Shown: positions 20,931-28,827 of the stretch, piece after piece
Layout: the number at the start of each line of letters is the position of its first letter
Position numbering within the stretch: position 1 is the stretch's first letter
Program-made: the position numbers and the translations under genes
The notes under the pieces: generated by a model
The model's input: only the letters and a program-made list of their open reading frames with translations
The model's database searches: none
What the model was told of the DNA's origin: nothing
NCBI RefSeq assembly: GCF_003144325.1
Contig: NZ_PENS01000006.1
Coordinates: forward strand, 1-64,000
Source: Proteus terrae
GTDB lineage: Bacteria; Pseudomonadota; Gammaproteobacteria; Enterobacterales; Enterobacteriaceae
DNA: 64,000 nucleotides
Direction: 5' to 3'

Positions 20931-20981
20931 TTAATTCATCGCCTTAGGTGGAGGAAATAAAGAGAAAAAAATGTAGCACAT
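20931..20981 (-). CDS. Proline-containing leader peptide (mgtP-like)
   Basis: A 16-codon ORF encoding MCYIFFSLFPPPKAMN begins at an ATG with AAGGG 7 nt upstream. It has three consecutive proline codons. In Salmonella the mgtCBR leader encodes MgtP, whose proline codons sense low prolyl-tRNA or poor proline translation and raise mgtC transcription. The sequence here differs, but position, length and proline content fit that role. Recognition is by analogy, not by alignment. Confidence 0.55.
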   Translation of the reverse strand: MCYIFFSLFPPPKAMN

Positions 20982-21070
20982 GAAGTTACCCTTCGTACTT
21001 TAGTTGCATAAGGGAAATCATTTGGGTAAGTGCAGAATAGGAATATATAAGAAAGAAATATTACAATGCA

Positions 21071-21093
21071 CTGCCCACCAAAATGGTAAGCAG
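21071..21093 (-). promoter_or_regulatory. Leader hairpin in mgtC mRNA
   Basis: CTGCTTACC pairs with GGTGGGCAG on the minus strand (two G-U pairs, 5-nt loop). It lies between the two leader ORFs, as expected for an mgtM/mgtP-type switching region. Confidence 0.45.
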
Positions 21094-21112
21094 TTTCAGT
21101 GAAGAAAACAGC

Positions 21113-21184
21113 CTACCTATTATTTTGAATAAAATTATTCTCAGTTAATGGATTTATCATTAACCTACAACTTTGTGTATCCAA
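21113..21184 (-). CDS. Upstream leader ORF of mgtC (mgtM-like position)
   Basis: A 23-codon ORF starts with TTG at 21184, with a strong AGGAG 8 nt upstream. It begins MDTQSCRLMINP and ends at TAG 21113. It is the first ORF of the mgtC leader, about 24 nt after the predicted transcription start, the place of mgtM in Salmonella, which links translation to ATP level. The unusual start codon lowers confidence. Confidence 0.4.
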   Translation of the reverse strand: MDTQSCRLMINPLTENNFIQNNR

Positions 21185-21214
21185 GGTGCTTTCTCCTAAC
21201 TAAAATTTAGCGAA

Positions 21215-21243
21215 AGTATAAGTAGCTGATTTAAAAATGTAAA
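21215..21243 (-). promoter_or_regulatory. mgtC promoter
   Basis: Minus strand TTTACA (21243-21238), 17 bp, TATACT (21220-21215): each hexamer has one mismatch to consensus. Predicted start near 21208 gives a leader of about 347 nt. Confidence 0.7.
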
Positions 21244-21260
21244 TGAACAGTACCTAAACG
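21244..21260 (-). promoter_or_regulatory. PhoP-like box at mgtC
   Basis: Minus strand CGTTTA-GGTAC-TGTTCA resembles the PhoP direct repeat (T/G)GTTTA-N5-(T/G)GTTTA at 10 of 12 positions and abuts the -35 element. Its distance to the -10 is about one helical turn longer than the commonest PhoP arrangement. Confidence 0.55.
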
Positions 21261-21264
21261 TAAG

Positions 21265-21459
21265 TCACTTTTGCTGTATTGGTGTAACAAAAGTTCCTTC
21301 TCCGCCCTCTTTTTCATTAAAAAACCAAATTCCTTTTGGATATTCGGGAAGTGATACTAAATACATTATACCTTCGTTAAATTCTTCAATAAGTAGGATT
21401 GTTCCTTCACGGTCGTCAATGCCATCTGTTTTCACAACAACGCTATCATTAACCTGCAT
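21265..21459 (-). CDS. Small protein of unknown function, 64 residues
   Basis: I do not recognise a family. The 64-residue protein starts [13 protein letters not shown] and is acidic, with alternating hydrophobic residues suggesting a small beta-barrel. The early V-V-V-K-T-D-G and later [10 protein letters not shown] resemble KOW or SH3-like folds. An AGGAG five bases before the ATG supports translation. It ends only 5 bp before the PhoP-like box of mgtC and lies 110 bp downstream of the cold-shock gene, beyond that gene's terminator. Confidence 0.7.
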   Translation of the reverse strand: MQVNDSVVVKTDGIDDREGTILLIEEFNEGIMYLVSLPEYPKGIWFFNEKEGGEGTFVTPIQQK

Positions 21460-21515
21460 TTTCTCTCCTGATAAATATTATCATTCTCTTTTTCTTTATT
21501 TTACTCATAACGAAA

Positions 21516-21543
21516 AAGCCTGCCACCATAAGGTGACAGGCTT
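21516..21543 (-). terminator. Terminator after cspE-like gene
   Basis: 12-bp stem with one mismatch (21516-21527 with 21532-21543, 4-nt loop) followed on the minus strand by T5. Confidence 0.85.
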
Positions 21544-21569
21544 GAAGAAAATTTTTAAAAGGCTTTAAA

Positions 21570-21782
21570 TTACAGAGCTGTTACGTTAGCAGCTGCTGGA
21601 CCTTTTGCACCGTTTTCAATTGTGAATTCTACGTTCTGACCTTCAGCCAGAGTTTTGAAACCGTTACCTTGAATGGCAGAAAAGTGAACGAATACGTCTT
21701 TGCTTCCGTCTGCTGGAGTAATAAAACCAAAGCCTTTAGACTCGTTGAACCACTTAACTTGACCTTTCATTTTGTCAGACAT
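21570..21782 (-). CDS. cspE: Cold-shock family protein (CspE/CspC type)
   Basis: This is a single OB-fold nucleic-acid chaperone of 70 residues that melts RNA structure and can antitermine transcription. RNP1 (GFGFI) and RNP2 (VFVHF) are intact in [14 protein letters not shown] and [10 protein letters not shown]. It is closest by eye to CspE, although CspC cannot be excluded. The ATG at 21782 has AGGAAAG upstream. Upstream to 22237 no other gene is seen; this holds its promoter and leader. Confidence 0.92.
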   Translation of the reverse strand: MSDKMKGQVKWFNESKGFGFITPADGSKDVFVHFSAIQGNGFKTLAEGQNVEFTIENGAKGPAAANVTAL

Positions 21783-22237
21783 GTGACTTTCCTATATATC
21801 AATAAAACGTTGCCTTCTCGGCATCTACTGGCCTGAACTACCTATAACTTATGGGCACACATGAAGAAAACGGTCAAAAAGCGATGCTGTTTAAAACTCA
21901 TTAACTTAGAATGTCAATCATAAATCAGGTCTGTATTGAGGCCTTACTCATTAACGCATGAGACAAGTTTAATAGCAATAGTTTTATGCGTCTAAAGATT
22001 AAAAAAATGCGAATTGCACATTAAAAATACAATTCTTCCTCTATTTTTATCACTGTGTATAAAATTTATTTGATATTTTATCTCTATTATTAACAACAAC
22101 TAAGAATATTCTTAATGACCTAACAATAACAGTTAATGCCAGATTTTAAAAAAACTGTTCTACCCGCTTATCTTGTCCCCGTGATAATCTAGTAATAAGA
22201 AACAAGTTTGCAACATTCATCTCTTAAGGTGTTTACA

Positions 22238-22744
22238 ATGAATGTATTAAAAGAAATCTTAGAGCGTGATTTAGACCGGATCAATAAAGCAGAGAAAAGA
22301 GACGGGAAACCACATTTTAATAGTCAATTTTTAAAAAACCATATCTGGTTATGTATCAGCATGGTTCTCTCTTATGTATTACTCGCTGCGTTATTAATTT
22401 ATTCACCTTACTTTGGTGTTATCTCACTCGTTCTTTTTACTGTGATGTTTTTAGTTATGGCAGGTATCTTGTTATTTGATATTAAACCTATCTATAAATT
22501 TGAAGATATTGGTGTTCTCGATTTGAGGGTTTGCTATAACGGTGAATGGTATACCTTTGAAAAACTCTCTGATGAAGCCATAAATGAGATCCACCAGCAC
22601 CCAGCGATATCTCAACAAATAAAAGAAGACATTCGTGAGATTATTAGTAAAAAACAAGAAATTCATTTTTACGATGTGTACTTGATGGCATTTGATCCCG
22701 TTCAACAATCTATTGCAGCATCACAATTATCCCCTCAAGCCTAA
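22238..22744 (+). CDS. ylaC: YlaC family inner membrane protein
   Basis: This protein of unknown function has about 168 residues. It contains a charged N-terminal region (EKRDGKPHF), two TM segments at about 38-85, and the conserved cytoplasmic block YKFEDIGVLDLRVCYNGEWY shared with E. coli YlaC. The start at 22238 (MNVLKEIL) is preceded by AAGGTG with 7-nt spacing. It stands alone between cspE and a tRNA-Asn gene. Confidence 0.85.
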   Translation: MNVLKEILERDLDRINKAEKRDGKPHFNSQFLKNHIWLCISMVLSYVLLAALLIYSPYFGVISLVLFTVMFLVMAGILLFDIKPIYKFEDIGVLDLRVCYNGEWYTFEKLSDEAINEIHQHPAISQQIKEDIREIISKKQEIHFYDVYLMAFDPVQQSIAASQLSPQA

Positions 22745-22845
22745 TTTATTCTCCGTGTTACATATAAAAACACGGAGAATAACTTCTATTATTTAGCCAC
22801 TTTGTTGATAAAGCAACCAAACAGATATTTAATCCACTTTTAACG

Positions 22846-22874
22846 TTGACACTCTGATATATCATCGTTATTAT
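22846..22874 (+). promoter_or_regulatory. Promoter of tRNA-Asn copy 1
   Basis: TTGACA, 17 bp, TATTAT, followed by a GC-rich discriminator GCGCCTCG typical of stable-RNA promoters under stringent control. A GTTCTC-AA-GAGAAC palindrome lies in the 5' leader. Confidence 0.85.
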
Positions 22875-22900
22875 GCGCCTCGTTCTCAAGAGAACTCGCT

Positions 22901-22976
22901 TCCTCCATAGTTCAGTCGGTAGAACGGCGGACTGTTAATCCGTATGTCACTGGTTCAAGTCCAGTTGGAGGAGCCA
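22901..22976 (+). tRNA. tRNA-Asn (GTT), copy 1
   Basis: A 76-nt gene with encoded CCA. The acceptor stem TCCTCCA/TGGAGGA closes, the anticodon GTT is at 22934-22936, and the T-arm reads GGTTCAAGTCC. It has its own promoter and terminator. Confidence 0.97.
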
Positions 22977-22985
22977 AATTTAGAA

Positions 22986-23012
22986 AAGCCCGCGCTATTA
23001 TAGTGCGGGCTT
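22986..23012 (+). terminator. Terminator of tRNA-Asn copy 1
   Basis: 8-bp GC-rich stem AAGCCCGC/GCGGGCTT followed by T5. The same terminator follows copies 2 and 3. Confidence 0.9.
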
Positions 23013-23118
23013 TTTGCTTTATTAGCTTTCACCATCTAAATCAGCTACCTAAATCCAATCTGTATCGTTATCTTGATTGACTAATAGATAGCTAATTTAT
23101 ATCTAGCAAGATAAATAT

Positions 23119-23712
23119 CTAATCAGCGATTCCAACTATCTCTTGTTCTAAGTGTTTTTTATACGCTTTAATATCTTGTTCAATTTGCGGTTGTTTCACC
23201 ACGTCAAACATTCCAAAGGTTTTTAATCCTTCCATACCTAAAAATTGATTCGCTTTATGGAATGGGAAATAGACAGCATCAATCCCTTTTCCTTCAAAGA
23301 ACTGTTCTTGCTCTTCAAAAGATTCTAAAGGTGCATTCCAAGTTACAGAAAGAAGATATTTTTTGCCTTGCAATAATCCCCCCGAACCATATTTTTTCGA
23401 AGGATCTTTTCGTGTACGGCCATCATCAATAAACATTTTGCCGTCTCCAGCACTAAATACATCATCAATATATTTTTTTAAGATCCAAGGCCCTTCCATC
23501 CACCAGGCAGGCATTTGATAAATGATGACATCAGCCCATAAATATTTATCGACTTCTTCATCATTATCATAACCATCATCAATACGTGTTGATTGCACAT
23601 TTATATGATGTGAAGACAATAATTCTGTGGCAACTTGCGTCAAATGGTCATTGAGCTTCCCTTCAGACCCATCAAACTCTTTTGCCGCATTAATAATAAA
23701 AACATTCGTCAC
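23119..23712 (-). CDS. mdaB: NAD(P)H:quinone oxidoreductase MdaB
   Basis: This FAD-dependent flavodoxin-fold quinone reductase carries out two-electron reduction of quinones and protects against redox cyclers. The 197 residues align with E. coli MdaB (193), including MPAWWMEGPWILKKYIDDVF, DGRTRKDPSKKYGSGG and FHKANQFLGME. It lies 90 bp downstream of a co-directional AraC-type regulator gene, the likely regulator. Confidence 0.93.
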   Translation of the reverse strand: MTNVFIINAAKEFDGSEGKLNDHLTQVATELLSSHHINVQSTRIDDGYDNDEEVDKYLWADVIIYQMPAWWMEGPWILKKYIDDVFSAGDGKMFIDDGRTRKDPSKKYGSGGLLQGKKYLLSVTWNAPLESFEEQEQFFEGKGIDAVYFPFHKANQFLGMEGLKTFGMFDVVKQPQIEQDIKAYKKHLEQEIVGIAD

Positions 23713-23802
23713 GTCTAAACTCCTTTATATACACATAGTTAATAAACTGACTGTAACGCAATTATCTATTACTACTTTAACTCATTTCTCCATTATTCTT
23801 GC

Positions 23803-24744
23803 CTAATAATCCAAAGATACCCTTTCTGATCCAGAGACCTTTAATCGTTGAATATCTTTTAGGGGCGACAATCCAAATAGTCGCTGATATTCACGGCTAA
23901 ACTGTGATGGACTTTCATAACCCACAGTAAATGCCGCTTCAGAAACATCACTCATTTCAATCAGCATGATCCTTCTCGCTTCATTTAATCGTAACCATTT
24001 TTGATATTGCAATGGTGTCATGCCAGTTCGATTTTTAAAGTGAAAATGAAATGAAGAGCCACTCATACCCACTAGCGTTGTTAGATCTTCAATCCGAATT
24101 GTTTCGCGATAATGTTGTTTAATCCAATCAAGAGCATGACTAATTTGCCGACACTGAGGATGTTGCGAAGCTAATAGTTGCTGACGCGCACCATCGTTTG
24201 ATCGTAATAAGTAATAAAGGATCTCTTTTTGGATCAAAGGAGCAATGAACGGCGCGTCTTCGGGTGTATCTATTAGTTTTATAAGTCTTATTACTGCTTG
24301 TAGGATTGGTGCGGTTACTTGAACAATTTGTTGAGCTCGGATCTCGTTATTTTCTTGTAGTAATTCAAACTTATTTTCAGCTAACAGTTCAGGTAATAGA
24401 GCGAGATCTAATTTTAGTAATATTGCTAAAAAAGGCATTTCTTTTGAAGCCTCACAAACTTTAGCAAAGGTAGGTATTTCTGATGATGTTAAAAGCATAT
24501 TCATAGGACGATAGCAATTTGTCTCTACCCCTATTGTTATCTGCTTTGCACCTTGCGCAGCAATAGCCAAACTTGGTTCATACATCCAGCCTTCTGATTC
24601 TGTAATAGAACTATACCGACATAACGCTAGACCAGAGACAGCCGTATCCCATCCCCCTTCTTTATCTTTTGTATATAGAAGAAGTGTTCTTTTAAAATGC
24701 TCAAACTCTAATACTACCGGTGTTGATAAATTCGCAGTATCCAT
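23803..24744 (-). CDS. AraC family transcriptional regulator
   Basis: The 313-residue regulator has an N-terminal AraC_N-type domain (about residues 25-180, with EGWMYEPSLAIAAQGAKQI) and two helix-turn-helix motifs at the C-terminus (about 205-300; IRIEDLTTLVGMSGSSFHFHF and VSEAAFTVGYESPSQFSREY). The layout is like YqhC and related regulators of reductase genes. It sits just upstream of mdaB in the same direction, so control of mdaB is a reasonable inference. Confidence 0.88.
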   Translation of the reverse strand: MDTANLSTPVVLEFEHFKRTLLLYTKDKEGGWDTAVSGLALCRYSSITESEGWMYEPSLAIAAQGAKQITIGVETNCYRPMNMLLTSSEIPTFAKVCEASKEMPFLAILLKLDLALLPELLAENKFELLQENNEIRAQQIVQVTAPILQAVIRLIKLIDTPEDAPFIAPLIQKEILYYLLRSNDGARQQLLASQHPQCRQISHALDWIKQHYRETIRIEDLTTLVGMSGSSFHFHFKNRTGMTPLQYQKWLRLNEARRIMLIEMSDVSEAAFTVGYESPSQFSREYQRLFGLSPLKDIQRLKVSGSERVSLDY

Positions 24745-24986
24745 AGTCTCTGATTTTTCAATTTAGTCCGTGAATTCGTCAGATTGTATTACTAAATAGT
24801 TTGAAAAACTTTCTTTTAAAAAAGCACCTTATCTTTTCTTACCAAGGTAAGACATATTTCATCTAGTAGAAATATAATTTCGAGTATTATTTCTACTGAT
24901 AACCATTTATTTTTTATACATTTTTATCAAAAAAGAAACAATCTGATGTTCTCTTGAGCAAACAGTTATTTTTTTCATTTTTTTAC
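24745..24986. other. Intergenic region, araC-type gene to tRNA-Asn
   Basis: AT-rich and without a gene. It should hold the promoter of the AraC-type regulator (minus). No specific site is recognised. Confidence 0.5.
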
Positions 24987-25015
24987 TTTACAAGGTGACC
25001 GAGGATAGCTATTAT
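24987..25015 (+). promoter_or_regulatory. Promoter of tRNA-Asn copy 2
   Basis: TTTACA, 17 bp, TATTAT, followed by CGCCTCG and a GTTCTC-AC-GAGAAC palindrome. Confidence 0.8.
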
Positions 25016-25041
25016 TCGCCTCGTTCTCACGAGAACTCGCT

Positions 25042-25117
25042 TCCTCCATAGTTCAGTCGGTAGAACGGCGGACTGTTAATCCGTATGTCACTGGTTCGAG
25101 TCCAGTTGGAGGAGCCA
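25042..25117 (+). tRNA. tRNA-Asn (GTT), copy 2
   Basis: 76 nt with CCA. It differs from copy 1 by one base in the T-loop (GGTTCGAGTCC). Anticodon GTT at 25075-25077. Confidence 0.97.
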
Positions 25118-25126
25118 AATTTAGAA

Positions 25127-25153
25127 AAGCCCGCGCTATCACAGTGCGGGCTT
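25127..25153 (+). terminator. Terminator of tRNA-Asn copy 2
   Basis: AAGCCCGC/GCGGGCTT stem plus T5, nearly identical to the one after copy 1. The following 25154-25416 holds no gene that I can support. Confidence 0.9.
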
Positions 25154-25416
25154 TTTGCTTTCTACTCATCAGATATTTTTATTCCTTCATTTTCTTATTT
25201 ATTTCCTTTGTATTCTTTACATCTCCGTCTTATGTATCTGCTATTTCAATTCCTCGTTAACTCCAAGTCATCAATGAAAGCATTCGTTCTTTTAGGATCA
25301 TTTAAATCAACACTACTCCACTGACTATTTTTTAAACTCAAAACCACCTTATTTGATTTAAAAACCATAAATTAGTTATTTTTTAACCACTTAAACTATT
25401 GTTTCACTTTTTTTAC

Positions 25417-25445
25417 TTTACAAACTTCATCACCCTCGCTATTAT
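25417..25445 (+). promoter_or_regulatory. Promoter of tRNA-Asn copy 3
   Basis: TTTACA, 17 bp, TATTAT, then CGTCTCG and GTTCTC-AA-GAGAAC. Confidence 0.8.
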
Positions 25446-25471
25446 CCGTCTCGTTCTCAAGAGAACTCGAT

Positions 25472-25547
25472 TCCTCCATAGTTCAGTCGGTAGAACGGCG
25501 GACTGTTAATCCGTATGTCACTGGTTCAAGTCCAGTTGGAGGAGCCA
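25472..25547 (+). tRNA. tRNA-Asn (GTT), copy 3
   Basis: 76 nt with CCA, identical to copy 1 in the tRNA body (GGTTCAAGTCC T-arm). Confidence 0.97.
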
Positions 25548-25556
25548 AATTTAGAA

Positions 25557-25583
25557 AAGCCCGCGCTATCACAGTGCGGGCTT
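25557..25583 (+). terminator. Terminator of tRNA-Asn copy 3
   Basis: Same AAGCCCGC/GCGGGCTT stem and T5 as for copies 1 and 2. Confidence 0.9.
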
Positions 25584-25820
25584 TTTGCTTTCTACCTTCT
25601 CTATTATCAATACTCTTCCTATTTTTCTTCCCTTATATTTCTCAGATCTCAGTGCCATCTCAAATACGTATCCCTTCATTTTTTATCTTTATTTTTAGTC
25701 TTCAATGTAGAGAAAATAACCATTTAAAAATGCTTACCGTTTCATTATTAGATTATCTGTTTTAGAAATACACAATATGTTGTTTATCTATGCACTTAAA
25801 CAAATATCGTCGATTGCCCT

Positions 25821-25849
25821 TTGACATATCAAATCACTCACTATATGAT
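25821..25849 (+). promoter_or_regulatory. Promoter of tRNA-Asn copy 4
   Basis: TTGACA, 17 bp, TATGAT. The leader sequence differs from the other copies and lacks the GTTCTC palindrome. Confidence 0.8.
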
Positions 25850-25868
25850 ACACGCCACTTAATGATGT

Positions 25869-25944
25869 TCCTCCATAGTTCAGTCGGTAGAACGGCGGAC
25901 TGTTAATCCGTATGTCACTGGTTCGAGTCCAGTTGGAGGAGCCA
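25869..25944 (+). tRNA. tRNA-Asn (GTT), copy 4
   Basis: 76 nt with CCA, identical in body to copy 2. It is not followed by the shared GC-rich terminator, so its 3' processing or termination must differ. Confidence 0.96.
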
Positions 25945-26043
25945 TTTCTATTTGTGTCACCCTCATAACCTTTTGATTTTATTCTCTGTTTCACCTTACA
26001 TAATTCCAAAGACATAATAAAAAAATGCGATTAAATGGTAGCT

Positions 26044-26059
26044 ATTTAATCGTTTTCGT
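26044..26059. promoter_or_regulatory. Possible PurR operator at pyrC
   Basis: ATTTAATCGTTTTCGT matches 12 of 16 positions of the PurR consensus, with a perfect right half CGTTTTCGT. PurR represses pyrC in E. coli. Left half is poor. Confidence 0.35.
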
Positions 26060-26061
26060 AT

Positions 26062-26139
26062 TAGCATTCGTTTCCGGCTTGACTATCTAGTCCAATCCAA
26101 TCCTTGATCTTTCGATTTTCCTAAGACACACGGAGCCGG
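26062..26139 (+). promoter_or_regulatory. pyrC leader with CCGG start-switch and RBS-masking helix
   Basis: A weak -10 (TAGCAT, 26062-26067) places C at +7 and G at +9 of a CCGG (26074-26077), the start-switch arrangement known at E. coli pyrC. A transcript starting at C begins CCGGCU, which pairs with AGCCGG (26134-26139) overlapping the Shine-Dalgarno. High CTP would then reduce translation. Confidence 0.5.
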
Positions 26140-26142
26140 TAT

Positions 26143-27195
26143 ATGACCACTGCACAACCTATCACCCTCACTATTCACCGTCCTGATGATTGGCATGTTC
26201 ACTTTCGTGATGATGACATGCTAAAAACTGTTGTTCCTTATACCAGTCGCTATTTTGGCAGAGCTATTGTCATGCCAAACCTTGTTCCACCAGTTACAAC
26301 GATTGAAGCTGCTCGTACTTATCGTGATCGCATCAAAGCGGCTATTCCTACGGGAGATAACTTCGAACCGTTAATGACTTGCTATTTAACAGATAGCACA
26401 CTGCCTTCAGAAGTCGAACAAGGTTTCTTACAAGGTGTTTTTACTGCTTGTAAACTTTATCCTGCGAATGCAACAACTAACTCTAGTAATGGCGTATCAG
26501 ATATCACCAAGATTTACCCTATCTTAAGTGTGATGGAAAAAATTGGTATGCCATTGCTGATCCACGGTGAAGTAACGGCTTCAAATATTGATATTTTTGA
26601 TAGAGAAGCTCGTTTTATTGATAGCGTTATGTCTCCTGTACGCAAGCAATTTCCTGAGCTAAAAATTGTTTTTGAACACATTACAACTAAAGAAGCAGCT
26701 CAGTATGTGTTAGAAGGAAATGAATATCTCGGAGCCACCATCACTCCGCAACATTTGATGTTTAACCGCAATCATATGTTGGTTGGTGGTGTTAAACCTC
26801 ATCTGTATTGCTTACCTATTCTTAAACGCAACGTCCATCAAGAAGCACTAAGAGAAGCTGTTGCATCAGGAAATTCTCGCTTTTTCTTAGGTACAGATTC
26901 TGCACCTCACTTACAACACCGCAAAGAATCATCTTGTGGTTGTGCTGGAGTATTTAATGCACCAACCGCACTGGCAGCTTACGCAACCGTATTTAAAGAA
27001 CTCAATGCATTACAACACTTTGAAGCTTTCTGTTCTTTAAATGGCCCTCGCTTTTATGGTTTACCTGTTAATGAAGGAACAATCACATTAACTGAAAAAA
27101 CGATTGAGGCTCCAGCGCAAATCCTTTGTGGTAATGAAGCGCTTATTCCTTTCTTAGCAAATGAAAATATTCATTGGGATATCACTGTCAATTAA
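26143..27195 (+). CDS. pyrC: Dihydroorotase PyrC
   Basis: PyrC is the zinc amidohydrolase that interconverts carbamoyl-aspartate and dihydroorotate in pyrimidine synthesis. The 350 residues match E. coli PyrC (348). Metal ligands are visible as HVHFRD near residue 18-23, the carboxylated-lysine region ([13 protein letters not shown]), His residues in LLIHGEV and FEHITT, and the Asp in GTDSAPH. GGAG lies 7 nt before the ATG. It is monocistronic. Confidence 0.96.
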   Translation: MTTAQPITLTIHRPDDWHVHFRDDDMLKTVVPYTSRYFGRAIVMPNLVPPVTTIEAARTYRDRIKAAIPTGDNFEPLMTCYLTDSTLPSEVEQGFLQGVFTACKLYPANATTNSSNGVSDITKIYPILSVMEKIGMPLLIHGEVTASNIDIFDREARFIDSVMSPVRKQFPELKIVFEHITTKEAAQYVLEGNEYLGATITPQHLMFNRNHMLVGGVKPHLYCLPILKRNVHQEALREAVASGNSRFFLGTDSAPHLQHRKESSCGCAGVFNAPTALAAYATVFKELNALQHFEAFCSLNGPRFYGLPVNEGTITLTEKTIEAPAQILCGNEALIPFLANENIHWDITVN

Positions 27196-27406
27196 TCCGT
27201 CCCCTTGATATTTATCTAAAATGCACCATATAACATTTGTTCGACTGTTAATGGTGCATTACTCTTTTATCAGAGCCAGCACACATTTTTTTGTTATAGC
27301 AAAAATTTATCTTTTTAATCACGATAAATCTCGTATACTGAAAAGTAACCACTTTGTGTGGGAACTTCTCTCTTAGTCAAAACCGGCTGTATGATTAGGA
27401 GGTATT

Positions 27407-27661
27407 ATGAGTAGAAAAAATGAAGTTATTCAGACACATCCTGTTGTAGGTTGGGACATCAGTACCGTTGACATCTACGATGCCATGATGTTGCGTTTAC
27501 ATTATCTTCCTGAAAACGAACATCATCCAGAAAACGCAGTTGTAGATAAGACACTTTGGCTCACAACAGATATAGCTAAACAGTTGATTCACATTCTTCA
27601 AGCAGGTATTGATAAAATTGAATCATCTGAAGATTCTGTTTCAGACAACACCAAGCACTAA
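27407..27661 (+). CDS. bssS: Biofilm regulator BssS
   Basis: BssS is a small regulator linked to biofilm formation, indole and AI-2 signalling in E. coli. The protein has 84 residues, as in E. coli. Conserved blocks are NEVIQTHPVVGWDISTVD, LMLRLHY-like MMLRLHYLP, and LWLTTDIAKQLIHILQAGI. AGGAGG precedes the ATG. Its position after pyrC matches gene order in other Enterobacterales. Confidence 0.92.
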   Translation: MSRKNEVIQTHPVVGWDISTVDIYDAMMLRLHYLPENEHHPENAVVDKTLWLTTDIAKQLIHILQAGIDKIESSEDSVSDNTKH

Positions 27662-27694
27662 TAAAAAGTTCTAGAAAAGATAGTGAACGCAAAG

Positions 27695-27715
27695 CAGGAG
27701 TACTTGGTACTCCTG
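27695..27715 (+). terminator. Terminator after bssS
   Basis: Perfect 9-bp stem CAGGAGTAC/GTACTCCTG with TTG loop, then TTCTTATTTTT. The following 27716-27956 is AT-rich and carries no visible gene. Confidence 0.8.
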
Positions 27716-27956
27716 TTCTTATTTTTACCTCTCTATAACCCATCATCACATATTGGTTATATCCATATATAAACCAATCCTTACGATATAAAAATAATTA
27801 GTTATATTAATAAATTAAATTTCATTTAATAGAAAAACAATCATAGCCTTTTTATTCGATATATCTTCAAAAAAAGAACATATAAGCCGAATTGACATAA
27901 AATGAGGTTATCTTTATTTTAATAAATTAAAACGGCTACAAACAAGGAAGTTATTT

Positions 27957-28559
27957 GTGAAAGTATTAATTATTGATGAATGTTTTTTTACTCGTAATGG
28001 TATAAAACATTATTTTTCGAAGAAAAATGTAAGACATGAAATAATTGACATATCATCTATACAAGAAGCAAATAATTATATTAATCACTCAATGCCAGAT
28101 ATTATATTTATTGATCTTACAAGATATTGTCGGGAAATAGCACATTGCCCACATTTGCAGTTTTTTTTCATTTCAACAAGAAGTTGTCGCCTTTATCTTT
28201 ATATTGATGCAAATTATCCAGACAAAGAAAGACCTATCGCTTTGACAAATAACTGTTTTATTCTTCCTAAGAAGATACTTCCTTGGGTGCTTGAAAAGAC
28301 ATCTTTATTCACTTCTCGTTGCCAAGTTTTCTTTCCAACGTATAAACATTCATTATGTTCTATTTTTAGTTTACAAGAACAAAAAATAATTAATTATTGG
28401 ATGAATGAAATACCTAATCACCAAATTGCTAAAAAACTGTCCATTAGTAGTAGCACCGTATATTCACACAAAAGACATATTACCGAAAAAATTAATGTGA
28501 AAAATCGTATTGAATTATTTTTTATATATAACATTTTAAAATATATATACGAGAAATAA
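27957..28559 (+). CDS. Orphan LuxR/FixJ-type response regulator-like protein
   Basis: This 200-residue protein has a divergent receiver-like N-terminus (acidic pair D7/E8, D53 in IIFIDLT, K near ILPKK) and a C-terminal LuxR-type helix-turn-helix (about 135-195, SLQEQKIINYWMNEIPNHQI and SSTVYSHKRHITEKINV). No histidine kinase lies beside it. GTG start at 27957 with AAGGAAG upstream. It is more AT-rich and Lys/Ile/Phe-rich than its neighbours, which may reflect horizontal origin. Target genes are unknown. Confidence 0.75.
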   Translation: MKVLIIDECFFTRNGIKHYFSKKNVRHEIIDISSIQEANNYINHSMPDIIFIDLTRYCREIAHCPHLQFFFISTRSCRLYLYIDANYPDKERPIALTNNCFILPKKILPWVLEKTSLFTSRCQVFFPTYKHSLCSIFSLQEQKIINYWMNEIPNHQIAKKLSISSSTVYSHKRHITEKINVKNRIELFFIYNILKYIYEK

Positions 28560-28634
28560 TCTTATTACATTTAAATAAAAAAATATAACAGAAGAAAAAA
28601 GGAGTCCAATTCCCATTATTACTCACTGTAAGTG

Positions 28635-28662
28635 AGGTGGCTAATATGCGTGTTGGCCACCT
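28635..28662. terminator. Hairpin downstream of orphan regulator
   Basis: AGGTGGC/GCCACCT stem with additional AA/TT pairs, in the gap between convergent regulator and ttrA genes. The following T/A-rich tract makes it a possible plus-strand terminator. Confidence 0.6.
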
Positions 28663-28767
28663 TAAATTTATTATAATATTATGTATGTAGGGTACATATA
28701 ATATTAAAATAATTGAACTGATATAGCTCTATCTTATAGAAGATAAAGTAAAACTGATTTTTATGCG

Positions 28768-28804
28768 ATCACTTCACTCTTGTTTTAATAAAGAGTGAAG
28801 TGAT
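28768..28804. terminator. Bidirectional terminator hairpin beyond ttrA
   Basis: Perfect 14-bp stem (28768-28781 with 28791-28804, 9-nt loop), 24 bp past the ttrA stop. The T tract is weak on both strands, but stem length is notable. Confidence 0.7.
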
Positions 28805-28827
28805 TATTTAAAATACCAAATTGATAA

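Noticed and set aside
25085..25727. Plus-strand ORFs starting within tRNA-Asn copies 2 and 3 (MSLVRVQLEEPNLEK type)
   Set aside because: They read through tRNA 3' halves and terminators. Their similarity to each other reflects the repeated tRNA unit.
25788..26015. Minus-strand ORF across tRNA-Asn copy 4 (contains SNWTRTSDIRINSPP)
   Set aside because: This peptide arises from the complement of the tRNA itself and is a well-known spurious translation of tRNA genes.
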